Below, piece by piece: positions 9,693 through 18,324 of a DNA stretch of 64,000 nt. The DNA comes from Scandinavium goeteborgense. Lineage in GTDB: Bacteria; Pseudomonadota; Gammaproteobacteria; Enterobacterales; Enterobacteriaceae. The notes beneath the pieces are model-generated. The model was not told where the DNA came from. It searched no databases and saw only the letters and a list, made by a program, of their open reading frames with translations. Each line of letters begins with the position of its first letter. Within the stretch, counting starts at the first letter, position 1. Position numbers and translations under genes: made by a program. The DNA lies in assembly GCF_003935895.2 (NCBI RefSeq), contig NZ_CP054058.1, positions 248,001 through 312,000 on the forward strand. The letters are read 5' to 3'.

Positions 9693-9962
9693 TAAAAGTC
9701 TGATATACTCTCTCCCTGCTGCAAAGTTCCTGTGCAAATTCGCAGGGAGAGAGTCAAAACCCATCTGCTTTCCCTGCCCGCAAACATTATCATCATGATG
9801 TGACATTTTGTGCGTAATCTATTCACAGCGTTGCAAGGAACTTGTGGATAACATCACTGTCTGATTAAAATGTGAATGTTAATCTCGCTGCTCGTAACAA
9901 CTGGCCCGAAAGTTGCCTGATGGGGACGAACCACGGCCAGGACGTAAATTGAGAGGACTTGA
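9693..9962 (+). promoter_or_regulatory. rpoH promoter and leader region, with DnaA box
   Basis: This 270-bp gap carries the rpoH control region. TGTGGATAA at 9843-9851 matches the DnaA-box consensus in reverse orientation, as known for the E. coli rpoH promoters. TGTGACATTTTGTGCG near 9799-9814 could be part of a CRP/CytR site. The leader ends with AGAGGACTTG before the ATG at 9963. In E. coli the rpoH mRNA 5' part folds as a thermosensor. I did not assign individual promoters. Confidence 0.6.
9707..9754. other. 13-bp perfect inverted repeat in the ftsX-rpoH gap
   Basis: ACTCTCTCCCTGC (9707-9719) is the exact reverse complement of GCAGGGAGAGAGT (9742-9754), with a 22-base loop. No T-run follows, so this is not a classical terminator. 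It overlaps TATACT, a possible -10 element. It could be an RNA processing site, an operator or a weak terminator for ftsYEX. Confidence 0.6.
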
Positions 9963-10817
9963 ATGACCAAAGATATGCAAACTTTAGCTTTAGCCCCTGT
10001 TGGCAACCTGGAATCATATGTCCGGGCGGCAAACGCATGGCCGATGTTGACGGCTGATGAAGAACGGGCACTGGCGGAAAAGCTGCATTACCAGGGCGAT
10101 CTGGAAGCAGCGAAGACGCTGATCCTGTCTCACCTGCGCTTTGTTGTTCACGTTGCTCGTAACTATTCGGGCTACGGCCTGCCGCAGGCAGATTTGATTC
10201 AGGAAGGTAACATCGGCCTGATGAAAGCCGTGCGCCGATTCAACCCAGAAGTGGGTGTGCGCCTGGTGTCTTTTGCCGTGCACTGGATCAAAGCCGAAAT
10301 TCACGAATACGTGCTGCGTAACTGGCGTATCGTCAAAGTCGCGACCACCAAAGCACAGCGTAAGCTGTTCTTTAACCTGCGTAAAACCAAGCAGCGTCTG
10401 GGCTGGTTCAATCAGGATGAAGTGGAAATGGTTGCGCGCGAGCTGGGTGTTTCCAGCAAAGACGTGCGTGAAATGGAATCGCGAATGTCCGCGCAGGACA
10501 TGGCCTTTGATATGTCAGCTGATGACGATTCCGAAAGCCATTCCGTTGCACCGGTGCTCTACTTACAGGATAAAACGTCAAACTTTGCCGACGGCATCGA
10601 AGACGATAACTGGGAAGAGCAGGCCGCGAACAAACTGACTCACGCGATGGAAGGTCTGGACGAACGTAGCCAGGACATCATCCGCGCTCGCTGGCTGGAC
10701 GAAGACAACAAGTCCACGCTGCAAGAGCTGGCCGACCGCTATGGCGTGTCCGCCGAGCGTGTGCGTCAGCTTGAAAAGAACGCGATGAAAAAACTGCGTA
10801 TGGCGATTGAAGCGTAA
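9963..10817 (+). CDS. rpoH: RNA polymerase sigma factor sigma-32 (heat shock)
   Basis: RpoH directs RNA polymerase to heat shock promoters. The 284-residue protein has the E. coli length and shows sigma region 2 (about 50-125, including [17 protein letters not shown]), the RpoH-specific box QRKLFFNLR (132-140) and region 4 with a helix-turn-helix ([27 protein letters not shown]). Region 2.1 around residues 45-60, which in E. coli mediates SRP/DnaK/FtsH control, is conserved. It follows ftsYEX, as in E. coli. A REP pair lies after its stop. Confidence 0.99.
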   Translation: MTKDMQTLALAPVGNLESYVRAANAWPMLTADEERALAEKLHYQGDLEAAKTLILSHLRFVVHVARNYSGYGLPQADLIQEGNIGLMKAVRRFNPEVGVRLVSFAVHWIKAEIHEYVLRNWRIVKVATTKAQRKLFFNLRKTKQRLGWFNQDEVEMVARELGVSSKDVREMESRMSAQDMAFDMSADDDSESHSVAPVLYLQDKTSNFADGIEDDNWEEQAANKLTHAMEGLDERSQDIIRARWLDEDNKSTLQELADRYGVSAERVRQLEKNAMKKLRMAIEA

Positions 10818-10830
10818 GCTGAAAGCCAAT

Positions 10831-10896
10831 GCCCGGTGGCGCTAGTGCTTACCGGGCCTACAAACTGTAGGCCTGGCAAGTGAAACGCCGCCGGGC
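10831..10896. repeat. REP pair (BIME) after rpoH
   Basis: GCCCGGTGGCGC...CGGGCCTAC and GTAGGCCTGGC...GCCGCCGGGC form two inverted REP units separated by a short spacer, in the gap between the convergent genes rpoH and the MocR-type regulator. Confidence 0.85.
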
Positions 10897-10901
10897 AACA
10901 A

Positions 10902-12371
10902 TTATCCTACTGCTATACACCCCATCAAAACCTTAAACGCCCCTTCCATCTCTTCTTCGCGCATCGCCGCAAAACCCATTAACAATCCGCGCTGCGTCGC
11001 TTTGTTCAGGTAATAGCGCGAAAGCGGTCGCACCAGCACGCCCTTTTCATTTGCCGCGTTGGCCAGCGCCACGTCGTCACAATCGGCATCGAGTTTCAGC
11101 ACCAGGTGCAGTCCGGCGTTGTCGTTAAATTCGCTTAACGCCTCTTTGCCGAGATAATCGGTGATAAGACCCGCCAGCCGCTGACGACGCCGGGCGTACA
11201 GCAGTCGCATCCGACGAATATGCGCGGTGTAATGCCCTTCGCGGATAAACAGCGCCAGCGCTTCCTGGTCGAGCAAACGCCCGCTGCGGTAAAGCTCGGC
11301 ATGCGCGGTGCGCAGCGACTGCGCCAGCGGGCGAGGTAACACGACATAGCCGAGACGCAACCCCGGCCACATGGTTTTGCTGAAGGTGCCGATGTAAATC
11401 ACCGGCGCATCTTCGACCAGCCCCTGTAGCGCCGGAATAGGCTGGCCTGAAAAGCGGAACTCGCTATCGTAATCGTCTTCGACAATCCAGCTCCCGGTCT
11501 GTCGCGCCACCGCCAGCAGCCGCTGACGGCGCTCCAGACTCATCACGCAGCCAAGCGGATACTGGTGCGATGGCGTGACGAAGATCAGTCGGGGCGGCGA
11601 CTCACCGGGTTCCGGCGGGTTCATGCCGCTGAGATCGACATCGATCGCGCGCAAATTCACGCCGTTCATCTGCAACACGTTGCGAATGCCCCAATAGGCG
11701 GGCTCCTCAATCCACGCGCTGTCGCCGGGGTTGCACAGCATCCGTGACACCAAATCAATCGCCTGGTGAATGCCTTCGGTGATCAGGATCTGGTCCGGCG
11801 TGCAGCGCACCGAGCGCGCCACGCGCAAATATTCCATCAATGCCTGTTGCAGCGCCTGACTACCGCCGGAAGGGCTGTAGGAAAGCTGCATCGCCTGCGG
11901 TTTGCGGCTGACGCGGGTATGGATTTTGCGCAGCAGCGCGTGCGGAAATTCGTTCACGTCGGGGACGCCGGGCAAAAATGCGCCCCACTGGCGAGGGCTG
12001 GCGCGGCTGTGTGCCAACAGCGCCTGACCACGTTCTGAAAAGCTGACGCTTTGTGGCGAACTGGCGTGCTGTTCATCGCTGCCCGCGGCGAACAGCAGCG
12101 CGTCCGGCACGGTTTTCGCCACAAACGTGCCGCTGCCGGAGCGGGACACGATATAGCCCTCCGCCAGCAGCTGTTCGTACACGGTCAGCACCGTATTGCG
12201 CGACATGCGCAGCTGACTGGCGAGATCGCGCGACGGCGGCAGACGGCTTTGCGGCGGCAGGCTGCCGTCGAGGATCGACAGCCGCACGGCGTTATACAGC
12301 TTCTTATGCAATTTATCGTCGGATTGCTCGTCCAGACGCAGTTGTAGGAGATCGCACACTAAAGAACGCAA
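10902..12371 (-). CDS. MocR/GabR-type transcriptional regulator (GntR HTH plus aminotransferase-like domain)
   Basis: This 489-residue protein is a MocR-subfamily regulator. Residues 20-85 form a GntR winged helix (LPPSRDLASQLRMSRNTVLT), and residues about 125-480 form a fold type I aminotransferase domain. The pyridoxal phosphate lysine is K332 in GTFSKT, and the SPSHQYP-type and EDDYDSEF motifs of the subfamily are present. Family members (GabR, PdxR, TauR) sense PLP together with an amine or amino acid. It diverges from the GABA-transaminase-like gene across 115 bp, which makes that gene its likely target. E. coli has no such gene between rpoH and livJ. Whether it responds to GABA or to PLP cannot be told from sequence. 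Confidence 0.92.
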   Translation of the reverse strand: MRSLVCDLLQLRLDEQSDDKLHKKLYNAVRLSILDGSLPPQSRLPPSRDLASQLRMSRNTVLTVYEQLLAEGYIVSRSGSGTFVAKTVPDALLFAAGSDEQHASSPQSVSFSERGQALLAHSRASPRQWGAFLPGVPDVNEFPHALLRKIHTRVSRKPQAMQLSYSPSGGSQALQQALMEYLRVARSVRCTPDQILITEGIHQAIDLVSRMLCNPGDSAWIEEPAYWGIRNVLQMNGVNLRAIDVDLSGMNPPEPGESPPRLIFVTPSHQYPLGCVMSLERRQRLLAVARQTGSWIVEDDYDSEFRFSGQPIPALQGLVEDAPVIYIGTFSKTMWPGLRLGYVVLPRPLAQSLRTAHAELYRSGRLLDQEALALFIREGHYTAHIRRMRLLYARRRQRLAGLITDYLGKEALSEFNDNAGLHLVLKLDADCDDVALANAANEKGVLVRPLSRYYLNKATQRGLLMGFAAMREEEMEGAFKVLMGCIAVG

Positions 12372-12486
12372 TTGGATCCCTCAATTATTCAAAACTGGTA
12401 CTCGATTATAGGACCGCTCAAGCAGTAAAACTATTGCATTGTTTCAAAGTTGTTAACACTAATGAATTTGAGATGGGGTAAGGTCG
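12372..12486. promoter_or_regulatory. Divergent promoter region for the MocR regulator and the transaminase
   Basis: This AT-rich gap of 115 bp contains TATTGCATTGTTTCAAAG upstream of the transaminase and TATAGG/ATTATTC elements facing both ways. The transaminase ATG at 12487 follows GGGGTAAGGTCG. A MocR-type operator is expected here, but I could not identify a convincing direct repeat. Confidence 0.45.
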
Positions 12487-13752
12487 ATGAAGAATAATGA
12501 ACTGAATCAGCGTCGTTTGCAGGCAACACCGCGCGGCATTGGCGTCATGTGCGGCTTCTACGCCGAGAAAGCCGAAAACGCTACACTGTGGGATGTGGAA
12601 GGCAACGAAGTGATTGATTTCGCGGCGGGAATTGCGGTGCTAAACACCGGCCATCGCCATCCGAAAATCGTCGCGGCGATTGAAAAACAGTTGCAGGCGT
12701 TTACCCACACCGCGTACCAGATTGTCCCTTACGAAAGCTATGTTTCACTGGCCGAACGCATTAACGAGCGCGTGCCGGTGAACGGCCCGGCGAAAACCGC
12801 ATTCTTCTCGACCGGTGCGGAAGCGGTTGAAAATGCGGTGAAAATCGCCCGCGCTTACACCAAACGCCCAGGCCTGATCACTTTCGGCGGCGGTTTCCAC
12901 GGCCGTACCTTCATGACCATGGCGCTGACCGGCAAAGTGGCCCCGTACAAAATCGGCTTCGGTCCGTTCCCGGGCTCCGTTTATCACGGTCAGTATCCGA
13001 GCGAAGCCCATGGCGTCAGCACCGCAGACGCGCTGAAAAGCCTCGATCGCATCTTCAAAGCGGATATCGCCCCGGATCAGGTGGCGGCGATTATTCTCGA
13101 GCCGGTGCAGGGCGAGGGCGGTTTCAACATCGCTCCGGCCGATTTCATGCAGGGCTTGCGTAAATTGTGCGACACCCACGGCATTCTGCTGATTGCCGAT
13201 GAAGTGCAGACCGGTTTTGCCCGTACCGGCAAACTGTTTGCGATGGAACATTACGACGTGAAGCCTGACCTGATGACCATGGCGAAAAGCCTGGCCGGCG
13301 GGATGCCGCTCTCTGCGGTAGCGGGCCGTGCCGAGGTAATGGATGCACCCGCCCCGGGCGGTCTCGGCGGCACTTACGCCGGTAACCCGCTGGCGGTTGC
13401 CGCGGCGCACGCGGTGCTCGATATCATCGACGAAGAGAAGCTCTGCGCCCGCGCGGCCGAGCTGGGGCACCATCTGGTTGAAGTGCTGAACAACGCCAGA
13501 GTCAACTGTCCTCATATCGTGGATGTGCGTGCGCAAGGCTCAATGGTTGCCGTTGAATTTAACGATCCGCAGACCGGCGCGCCGTCGCCTGAATTCACCA
13601 AACATGTGCAGGAAAAGGCCATGAAAGAAGGCCTGCTGCTGCTGAGCTGTGGCGTTTACGGCAACGTGATTCGTTTTCTTTACCCTCTCACCATCCCTGA
13701 AGCCCAGTTCCGCAAGGCGCTGGAGATTATTCGACACTCCCTCAGCCACTAA
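12487..13752 (+). CDS. puuE: 4-aminobutyrate--2-oxoglutarate transaminase (PuuE/GabT-like)
   Basis: This class III aminotransferase converts GABA and 2-oxoglutarate to succinate semialdehyde and glutamate. The 421-residue sequence keeps the family signature: FAAGIAVLNTGHRHP, STGAEAVENAVKIAR (PLP phosphate site), GGGFHGRT, EPVQGEGG and DEVQTGFARTG. The PLP Schiff-base lysine is K267 in MTMAKSLAGGMP. It matches E. coli PuuE more closely than GabT across its length, but it lies outside a putrescine cluster and beside its own MocR-type regulator, so the physiological substrate is inferred. A strong terminator follows. Confidence 0.9.
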   Translation: MKNNELNQRRLQATPRGIGVMCGFYAEKAENATLWDVEGNEVIDFAAGIAVLNTGHRHPKIVAAIEKQLQAFTHTAYQIVPYESYVSLAERINERVPVNGPAKTAFFSTGAEAVENAVKIARAYTKRPGLITFGGGFHGRTFMTMALTGKVAPYKIGFGPFPGSVYHGQYPSEAHGVSTADALKSLDRIFKADIAPDQVAAIILEPVQGEGGFNIAPADFMQGLRKLCDTHGILLIADEVQTGFARTGKLFAMEHYDVKPDLMTMAKSLAGGMPLSAVAGRAEVMDAPAPGGLGGTYAGNPLAVAAAHAVLDIIDEEKLCARAAELGHHLVEVLNNARVNCPHIVDVRAQGSMVAVEFNDPQTGAPSPEFTKHVQEKAMKEGLLLLSCGVYGNVIRFLYPLTIPEAQFRKALEIIRHSLSH

Positions 13753-13758
13753 TGGCTC

Positions 13759-13784
13759 GCCGCTCTCCGGAGCGGCTTTTTTTT
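13759..13784 (+). terminator. Rho-independent terminator after the transaminase gene
   Basis: GCCGCTC TCC GGAGCGGC forms a tight GC hairpin followed directly by eight T residues. Confidence 0.9.
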
Positions 13785-13848
13785 GTCACGTTTCTGTTAC
13801 ATAACCCTCAAAATTCTCGTTCCAAAAGTTAAAAAATCGGGTATGTTT

Positions 13849-13863
13849 TAGCAGAGTATGCTG
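13849..13863. promoter_or_regulatory. Candidate Lrp site upstream of livJ
   Basis: TAGCAGAGTATGCTG matches the Lrp consensus YAGHAWATTWTDCTR at 13 of 15 positions by hand count. Lrp represses livJ in E. coli. The surrounding region 13785-13956 is AT-rich and ends in a C/A-rich leader. Confidence 0.5.
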
Positions 13864-13904
13864 CAAAAGCGCGGGCGGCAGACCGAAAATCGATATAAAG
13901 CGCT

Positions 13905-13956
13905 ACATAACAACATCACAACAACTACAATCACCATCACAATGGGGAATCTCAGG
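13905..13956 (+). promoter_or_regulatory. C/A-rich livJ leader, probable GcvB sRNA target
   Basis: The leader ACATAACAACATCACAAC and the following ACTACAATCACCATCAC are almost free of G and U. GcvB uses a G/U-rich loop to pair with such C/A-rich leaders, and livJ and livK are established GcvB targets in Salmonella. The pairing here is inferred; gcvB is not in the window. Confidence 0.5.
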
Positions 13957-15060
13957 ATGAAAATGAAGGGTAAAGCGTTACTGGCAGGATGTATCGCGCT
14001 GGCGATGAGTCACATGGCGATGGCCGATGATATTAAAATTGCGGTCGTGGGAGCCATGTCCGGTCCGGTAGCGCAGTATGGCGATCAGGAGTTCACGGGG
14101 GCTGAACAGGCTGTCGCTGACATTAATGCCAAGGGCGGCATCAAAGGCAACAAACTCGAAATCGTAAAATATGACGATGCCTGCGACCCGAAACAGGCCG
14201 TAGCCGTGGCGAACAAAGTCGTGAACGATGGCATCAAATACGTTATCGGTCACCTGTGCTCTTCTTCCACTCAGCCAGCGTCTGACATCTACGAAGACGA
14301 AGGCATTCTGATGATCACCCCGGCAGCGACGGCCCCTGAGCTGACTGCACGTGGTTACAATCTGATTCTGCGTACCACCGGTCTGGACTCTGACCAGGGC
14401 CCAACCGCGGCGAAATATATCCTCAACACCGTGAAGCCGAAGCGCATCGCGATTGTGCATGACAAGCAGCAGTACGGTGAAGGTCTGGCGCGTGCGGTGC
14501 AGGATCCGCTGAAAAAAGGCGGCGCCAACGTGGTGTTCTTTGACGGGATCACCGCCGGTGAGAAAGACTTCTCTACCCTGGTGGCGCGTCTGAAGAAAGA
14601 GAATATCGACTTCGTTTACTACGGTGGCTACCACCCAGAAATGGGTCAGATCCTGCGTCAGGCGCGTGCTGCCGGTCTGAAAACCCAGTTCATGGGCCCG
14701 GAAGGCGTGGCGAACGTGTCACTGTCTAACATTGCCGGGGATTCTGCGGAAGGCCTGCTGGTCACCAAGCCGAAGAACTATGATCAGGTTCCGGCGAACA
14801 AACCGGTTGTAGACGCCATCAAGGCGAAGAAACAGGATCCGAGCGGGGCGTTCGTGTGGACGACTTACGCTGCAATCCAGTCACTGAGTGCTGGCCTGAA
14901 CCAGAGCGACGACCCGGCGAAGATTGCTGAATGGCTGAAAGCCAACAGCGTCGACACCGTCATGGGCCCGCTGACCTGGGATAAGAAAGGCGACCTGAAA
15001 GGCTTTGAGTTCGGCGTGTTCAAGTGGCATGCGAACGGCACCGCCACCGACGCGAAGTAA
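13957..15060 (+). CDS. livJ: Leu/Ile/Val-binding periplasmic protein LivJ
   Basis: LivJ captures leucine, isoleucine and valine in the periplasm for the LivHMGF ABC transporter. The 367-residue precursor has a signal peptide of about 23 residues ([20 protein letters not shown], cleaved before DDIKIAV). The mature part keeps the type I periplasmic-binding fold with [16 protein letters not shown] and [21 protein letters not shown] chose the ATG at 13957 because it gives the E. coli length and N-terminus; ATG 13942 in the same frame would add five residues. The monocistronic gene ends with a hairpin. It shares long near-identical stretches with livK. Confidence 0.98.
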   Translation: MKMKGKALLAGCIALAMSHMAMADDIKIAVVGAMSGPVAQYGDQEFTGAEQAVADINAKGGIKGNKLEIVKYDDACDPKQAVAVANKVVNDGIKYVIGHLCSSSTQPASDIYEDEGILMITPAATAPELTARGYNLILRTTGLDSDQGPTAAKYILNTVKPKRIAIVHDKQQYGEGLARAVQDPLKKGGANVVFFDGITAGEKDFSTLVARLKKENIDFVYYGGYHPEMGQILRQARAAGLKTQFMGPEGVANVSLSNIAGDSAEGLLVTKPKNYDQVPANKPVVDAIKAKKQDPSGAFVWTTYAAIQSLSAGLNQSDDPAKIAEWLKANSVDTVMGPLTWDKKGDLKGFEFGVFKWHANGTATDAK

Positions 15061-15102
15061 TTTTCCCTGCGCCTTTCGCGCTGCAGATGCGAAATAAACC
15101 GC

Positions 15103-15128
15103 AAACGGCAACCTCGGGTTGCCGTTTT
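15103..15128 (+). terminator. Probable terminator of livJ
   Basis: AAACGGCAACC TCG GGTTGCCGTTT is a perfect 11-bp hairpin with a 3-base loop ending in TTTT, 43 bases after the livJ stop. Confidence 0.8.
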
Positions 15129-15130
15129 AG

Positions 15131-15180
15131 TGTTTGCTCCCTCTCCCTGTGGGAGAGGGCTGGGGTGAGGGCATCAGACC
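15131..15180. repeat. boxC-like palindrome with ATCAGACCGCAC tail
   Basis: CTCCCTCTCCC...GGGAGAGGG is followed by GGGGTGAGGGCATCAGACCGCAC. Copies with the same tail occur at 21104-21185 and 46550-46692. Confidence 0.6.
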
Positions 15181-15190
15181 GCACGTAACC

Positions 15191-15481
15191 GGTGCCCGGC
15201 GGCGCGATGCTTGCCGGGCCTACAAAATCCAGACCGTAGGCCGGGTAAGGCGAAGCCGCCACCCGGCATTTTTTAACCCTTCACCCAACCACCTTCCTGC
15301 GCCGTAAACCCCGACGCCTGCATAAACGCTGCCATCTGGTGCCCGGCGGCACGATGTTTGCCGGGCCTACAAAATCCAGACCGTAGGCCGGGTAAGGCAT
15401 AGCCGCCACCCGGCATTTTTAATCCTTCACCCACCCACCTTCCTGCGCCGTAAAGCCCAACGCCTGCATAAACGCTGCCAT
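15191..15481. repeat. Tandem duplication (147 bp period) of a REP pair plus the 3' end of panM
   Basis: Unit 1 (15191-15337) and unit 2 (15338-15481) are near-identical. Each starts with GGTGCCCGGCGGC, contains an inverted REP pair ending in CCACCCGGCAT, and ends with about 62 bases of panM 3' coding sequence (…GCATAAACGCTGCCAT on the plus strand). Unit 2 joins the intact panM gene, and unit 1 is an orphan copy. They differ at roughly ten positions, including a T6/T5 run. The orphan copy still encodes MAAFMQASGFTAQEGGWVKG. Confidence 0.9.
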
Positions 15482-15802
15482 TACGCCTCTGTCTTCCACG
15501 CCCACGTCCGCCATCCACCAACTGTCGATGCCAGGATTTTCGCGCAGCACTTCTTCCAGCAGATATTTCCCCACGCCACGGCGACGGGTGACTTCGCGTA
15601 TCCGCAGGGAATCCAGCGCACCCTGTGTGTCTTGCAGTGTCACGCGCACCGCGCCGAGCAGCCGCTCATTAAACCGCGCCGCATAGATCCGATGCCGATC
15701 GTCTATCTGCAAAGACGACGCACTGTATTCCGGCCAGATCTTGCCGAGATCGATGTGGTCCTGCTCGCTGAGCGTGGTTAGCCTGATTACCGTCAGTTTC
15801 AT
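15419..15802 (-). CDS. panM: Aspartate 1-decarboxylase maturation factor PanM (PanZ)
   Basis: PanM is a GNAT-fold protein that binds acetyl-CoA and promotes self-cleavage of pro-PanD, and so controls beta-alanine and pantothenate synthesis. The 127 residues equal the E. coli length. The acetyl-CoA loop is visible as RRRGVGKYLLEE near residues 73-84, followed by the DSWWMADVG segment. The start ATG at 15802 gives the family N-terminus MKLTVIRL. It lies between livJ and livK on the opposite strand, as in E. coli. Its last 60 or so bases are duplicated downstream. Confidence 0.96.
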   Translation of the reverse strand: MKLTVIRLTTLSEQDHIDLGKIWPEYSASSLQIDDRHRIYAARFNERLLGAVRVTLQDTQGALDSLRIREVTRRRGVGKYLLEEVLRENPGIDSWWMADVGVEDRGVMAAFMQALGFTAQEGGWVKD

Positions 15803-16223
15803 GTGAAGCCACCTGTAAAAAATATTACTCCGAGTTTATCTAAATTCTCGATTCGCCGATTTCTATTTTTTTGCTGAATGCCAGCGGATTCGTTTTCTTG
15901 TTGCCATTCAAAGCAGCTCAATGCGTTATGGATCGAAAAATAAGCAGAATTTTAACCTAATAGGGAGTGATTTATTCCGCTCTTTGTACCCTTATTTTAT
16001 GCTGAAAACGGCTCTTTTTTTTGTTTAACTCTGTCTGAATACAGAATATTATCTTTGCTTAATCGACTGAAAAATAGAGATTTTAGTCTGGTTTTTGGCA
16101 AATAACATCGCTAAACCATTAAAGAGACTGGTAAAAGTAGCGTTGTGCATTAAAAGTACAGAATGCTTTTTAACCAAATAAATACAAAATATAAACAAAC
16201 AACATCACGAATGGGGATTGAAG
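15803..16223 (+). promoter_or_regulatory. livK upstream region with Lrp-like sites and C/A-rich leader
   Basis: This 420-bp AT-rich gap between panM and livK holds no ORF that I can support. Two sequences each match 12 of 15 Lrp consensus positions by hand: CAGAATTTTAACCTA (15945-15959) and CAGAATATTATCTTT (16042-16056). The end, ATAAACAAACAACATCACG (16190-16209), is a C/A-rich leader like that of livJ, a likely GcvB pairing site. livK is Lrp-repressed in E. coli. Confidence 0.5.
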
Positions 16224-17333
16224 ATGAAACGGAATGCGAAAACATTGATTGCGGGAATGATTGCCCTGGCCATGTCGCAGTCAGCAATGGCAAAAGACAT
16301 TAAGGTCGCCGTGATTGGTGCGATGTCTGGCCCGGTTGCTCAGTGGGGCGACATGGAGTTCAACGGCGCGCGTCAGGCGATCAAAGACATCAATGCCAAC
16401 GGCGGCATCAAAGGCGACAAACTGGTCGCCGTGGAATATGACGACGCCTGCGATCCGAAACAGGCCGTGGCCGTGGCCAACAAAGTGGTCAACGACGGCA
16501 TCAAATACGTTATCGGTCACCTCTGTTCTTCTTCTACTCAGCCAGCGTCTGACATCTACGAAGACGAAGGCATCCTGATGATTACCCCAGGTGCCACCAA
16601 CCCGGAGCTGACGCAGCGCGGCTACCAGTACATCATGCGCACCGCGGGCCTCGATTCCTCGCAGGGACCGACCGCCGCGAAATACATTCTGGATAACGTG
16701 AAGCCTAAGCGCATCGCCATCATTCATGACAAACAGCAGTACGGCGAAGGCCTGGCGCGCTCCGTGCAGGACAGCCTGAAGAAAGGCGGCGCCAACGTGG
16801 TGTTCTTCGACGGCATCACCGCGGGCGAAAAAGACTTCTCCGCGCTGGTGGCTCGCCTGCAAAAAGAAAATATCGACTTCGTTTACTACGGCGGCTACTA
16901 CCCGGAAATGGGACAGATCTTGCGCCAGGCGCGTTCCGTTGGCCTGAAAACGCAGTTCATGGGCCCGGAAGGCGTGGGTAATGCTTCCCTGTCGAACATC
17001 GCGGGTGCGGCAGGCGAAGGCATGCTGGTGACGATGCCGAAACGCTATGATCAGGATCCGGCGAACAAAGGCATCGTTGATGCGCTGAAAACTGAGAAGA
17101 AAGATCCGAGCGGTCCGTACGTGTGGATCACCTATGCCGCCGTCCAGTCTCTGGCGACCGCCATGGACCGCACCGGCAGCGAAGATCCGCTGGAATTGAT
17201 TAAAGATTTAAAAGCTCACGGCGCAAAAACCGTGATTGGGCCGCTGAACTGGGATGAGAAAGGCGATTTGAAGGGATTTGAGTTTGGTGTCTTCCAGTGG
17301 CATGCGGACGGCTCTTCGTCCATTGCCAAATAA
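16224..17333 (+). CDS. livK: Leucine-specific periplasmic binding protein LivK
   Basis: LivK binds leucine in the periplasm and delivers it to LivHMGF. The 369-residue precursor has a signal peptide ending in SQSAMA before KDIKVAV. It keeps the paralogue-specific W in AQWGDMEF and ends in [10 protein letters not shown], as in E. coli LivK. I chose the ATG at 16224, as in E. coli; a TTG two codons upstream is in frame but unneeded. Residues near 80-125 are almost identical in DNA to livJ. It is the first gene of livKHMGF. Confidence 0.98.
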   Translation: MKRNAKTLIAGMIALAMSQSAMAKDIKVAVIGAMSGPVAQWGDMEFNGARQAIKDINANGGIKGDKLVAVEYDDACDPKQAVAVANKVVNDGIKYVIGHLCSSSTQPASDIYEDEGILMITPGATNPELTQRGYQYIMRTAGLDSSQGPTAAKYILDNVKPKRIAIIHDKQQYGEGLARSVQDSLKKGGANVVFFDGITAGEKDFSALVARLQKENIDFVYYGGYYPEMGQILRQARSVGLKTQFMGPEGVGNASLSNIAGAAGEGMLVTMPKRYDQDPANKGIVDALKTEKKDPSGPYVWITYAAVQSLATAMDRTGSEDPLELIKDLKAHGAKTVIGPLNWDEKGDLKGFEFGVFQWHADGSSSIAK

Positions 17334-17356
17334 TAAGAAGAAGACGAATTTCCCTG

Positions 17357-17379
17357 CCGCCCGAATACCTGCCGGGCGG
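17357..17379 (+). other. Intercistronic hairpin between livK and livH
   Basis: CCGCCCG (17357-17363) and CGGGCGG (17373-17379) form a 7-bp stem in the 64-bp gap, followed by TGATAAAAAGG. Such a stem probably protects the livK message 3' end or weakens read-through, giving more binding protein than membrane components. Confidence 0.6.
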
Positions 17380-17397
17380 TGATAAAAAGGTTATCTT

Positions 17398-18324
17398 ATG
17401 TCAGAGCAGTTTCTCTATTTCCTGCAACAGATGTTTAACGGCGTGACGCTGGGAAGCACCTATGCACTGATCGCCATCGGTTACACCATGGTGTACGGCA
17501 TTATCGGGATGATCAACTTCGCCCACGGCGAGGTGTATATGATTGGCAGCTATGTGTCGTTCATGATCATCGCCGCACTGATGATGATGGGTATCGACAC
17601 CGGCTGGCTGCTGGTGGGTGCCGGATTCGTCGGGGCGATTATCATCGCCAGCGCCTACGGCTGGAGCATCGAACGTGTGGCCTATCGCCCGGTTCGCAGC
17701 TCTAAACGCCTGATTGCACTGATCTCCGCCATCGGGATGTCCATCTTCCTGCAAAACTACGTCAGCCTGACGGAAGGCTCGCGCGACATCGCACTGCCAA
17801 GCCTGTTTAACGGCCAGTGGATTATCGGCAGCAGCGAAAACTTCGCCGCCAGTATCACCACCATGCAGCTCGTTATCTGGATTGTCACCTTTGTGGCGAT
17901 GCTGGCCCTGACAGTGTTCATCCGCTATTCCCGCATGGGCCGCGCCTGTCGTGCCTGCGCGGAAGACCTGAAGATGGCGAGCCTGCTCGGCATCAACACC
18001 GATCGCGTAATCGCCCTGACGTTTGTTATCGGCGCGGCGATGGCGGCGGTGGCGGGCGTGCTGCTCGGTCAGTTCTATGGCGTCATTAACCCGTACATCG
18101 GCTTTATGGCCGGGATGAAAGCCTTTACTGCTGCGGTTCTCGGCGGGATCGGCAGTATTCCTGGCGCGATGATCGGCGGCCTGATTCTGGGTGTGGCCGA
18201 AGCGCTGTCCTCCGCTTACCTGAGTACCGAGTACAAAGACGTGGTGTCGTTCGCGCTGCTGATTGTGGTGCTGCTGGTGATGCCGACCGGGATCCTGGGT
18301 CGTCCGGAGGTAGAGAAAGTATGA
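17398..18324 (+). CDS. livH: Branched-chain amino acid ABC transporter permease LivH
   Basis: LivH is one of the two inner-membrane permeases of the LIV-I/LS system. The 308-residue protein has about eight hydrophobic segments and the motifs [13 protein letters not shown] (near 38-50) and the EAA-like region [16 protein letters not shown], where LivG/LivF dock. The ATG at 17398 follows AAAAAGG. The stop overlaps the livM start (ATGA-type overlap of 4 bases). Confidence 0.97.
   Translation: MSEQFLYFLQQMFNGVTLGSTYALIAIGYTMVYGIIGMINFAHGEVYMIGSYVSFMIIAALMMMGIDTGWLLVGAGFVGAIIIASAYGWSIERVAYRPVRSSKRLIALISAIGMSIFLQNYVSLTEGSRDIALPSLFNGQWIIGSSENFAASITTMQLVIWIVTFVAMLALTVFIRYSRMGRACRACAEDLKMASLLGINTDRVIALTFVIGAAMAAVAGVLLGQFYGVINPYIGFMAGMKAFTAAVLGGIGSIPGAMIGGLILGVAEALSSAYLSTEYKDVVSFALLIVVLLVMPTGILGRPEVEKV

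Noticed and set aside
13842-13956. N-terminal extension of livJ from an upstream start (13858 or 13942)
   Set aside because: It would put extra residues before a normal signal peptide and translate the C/A-rich leader; the ATG at 13957 matches E. coli.
15273-15521. 82-codon minus-strand frame ending like PanM
   Set aside because: Its ends come from the two copies of the duplicated panM tail joined through REP sequence in another frame; it is a by-product of the duplication, not a gene.
16218-16223. TTG start two codons upstream of livK
   Set aside because: The ATG at 16224 gives the family N-terminus and a normal signal peptide.
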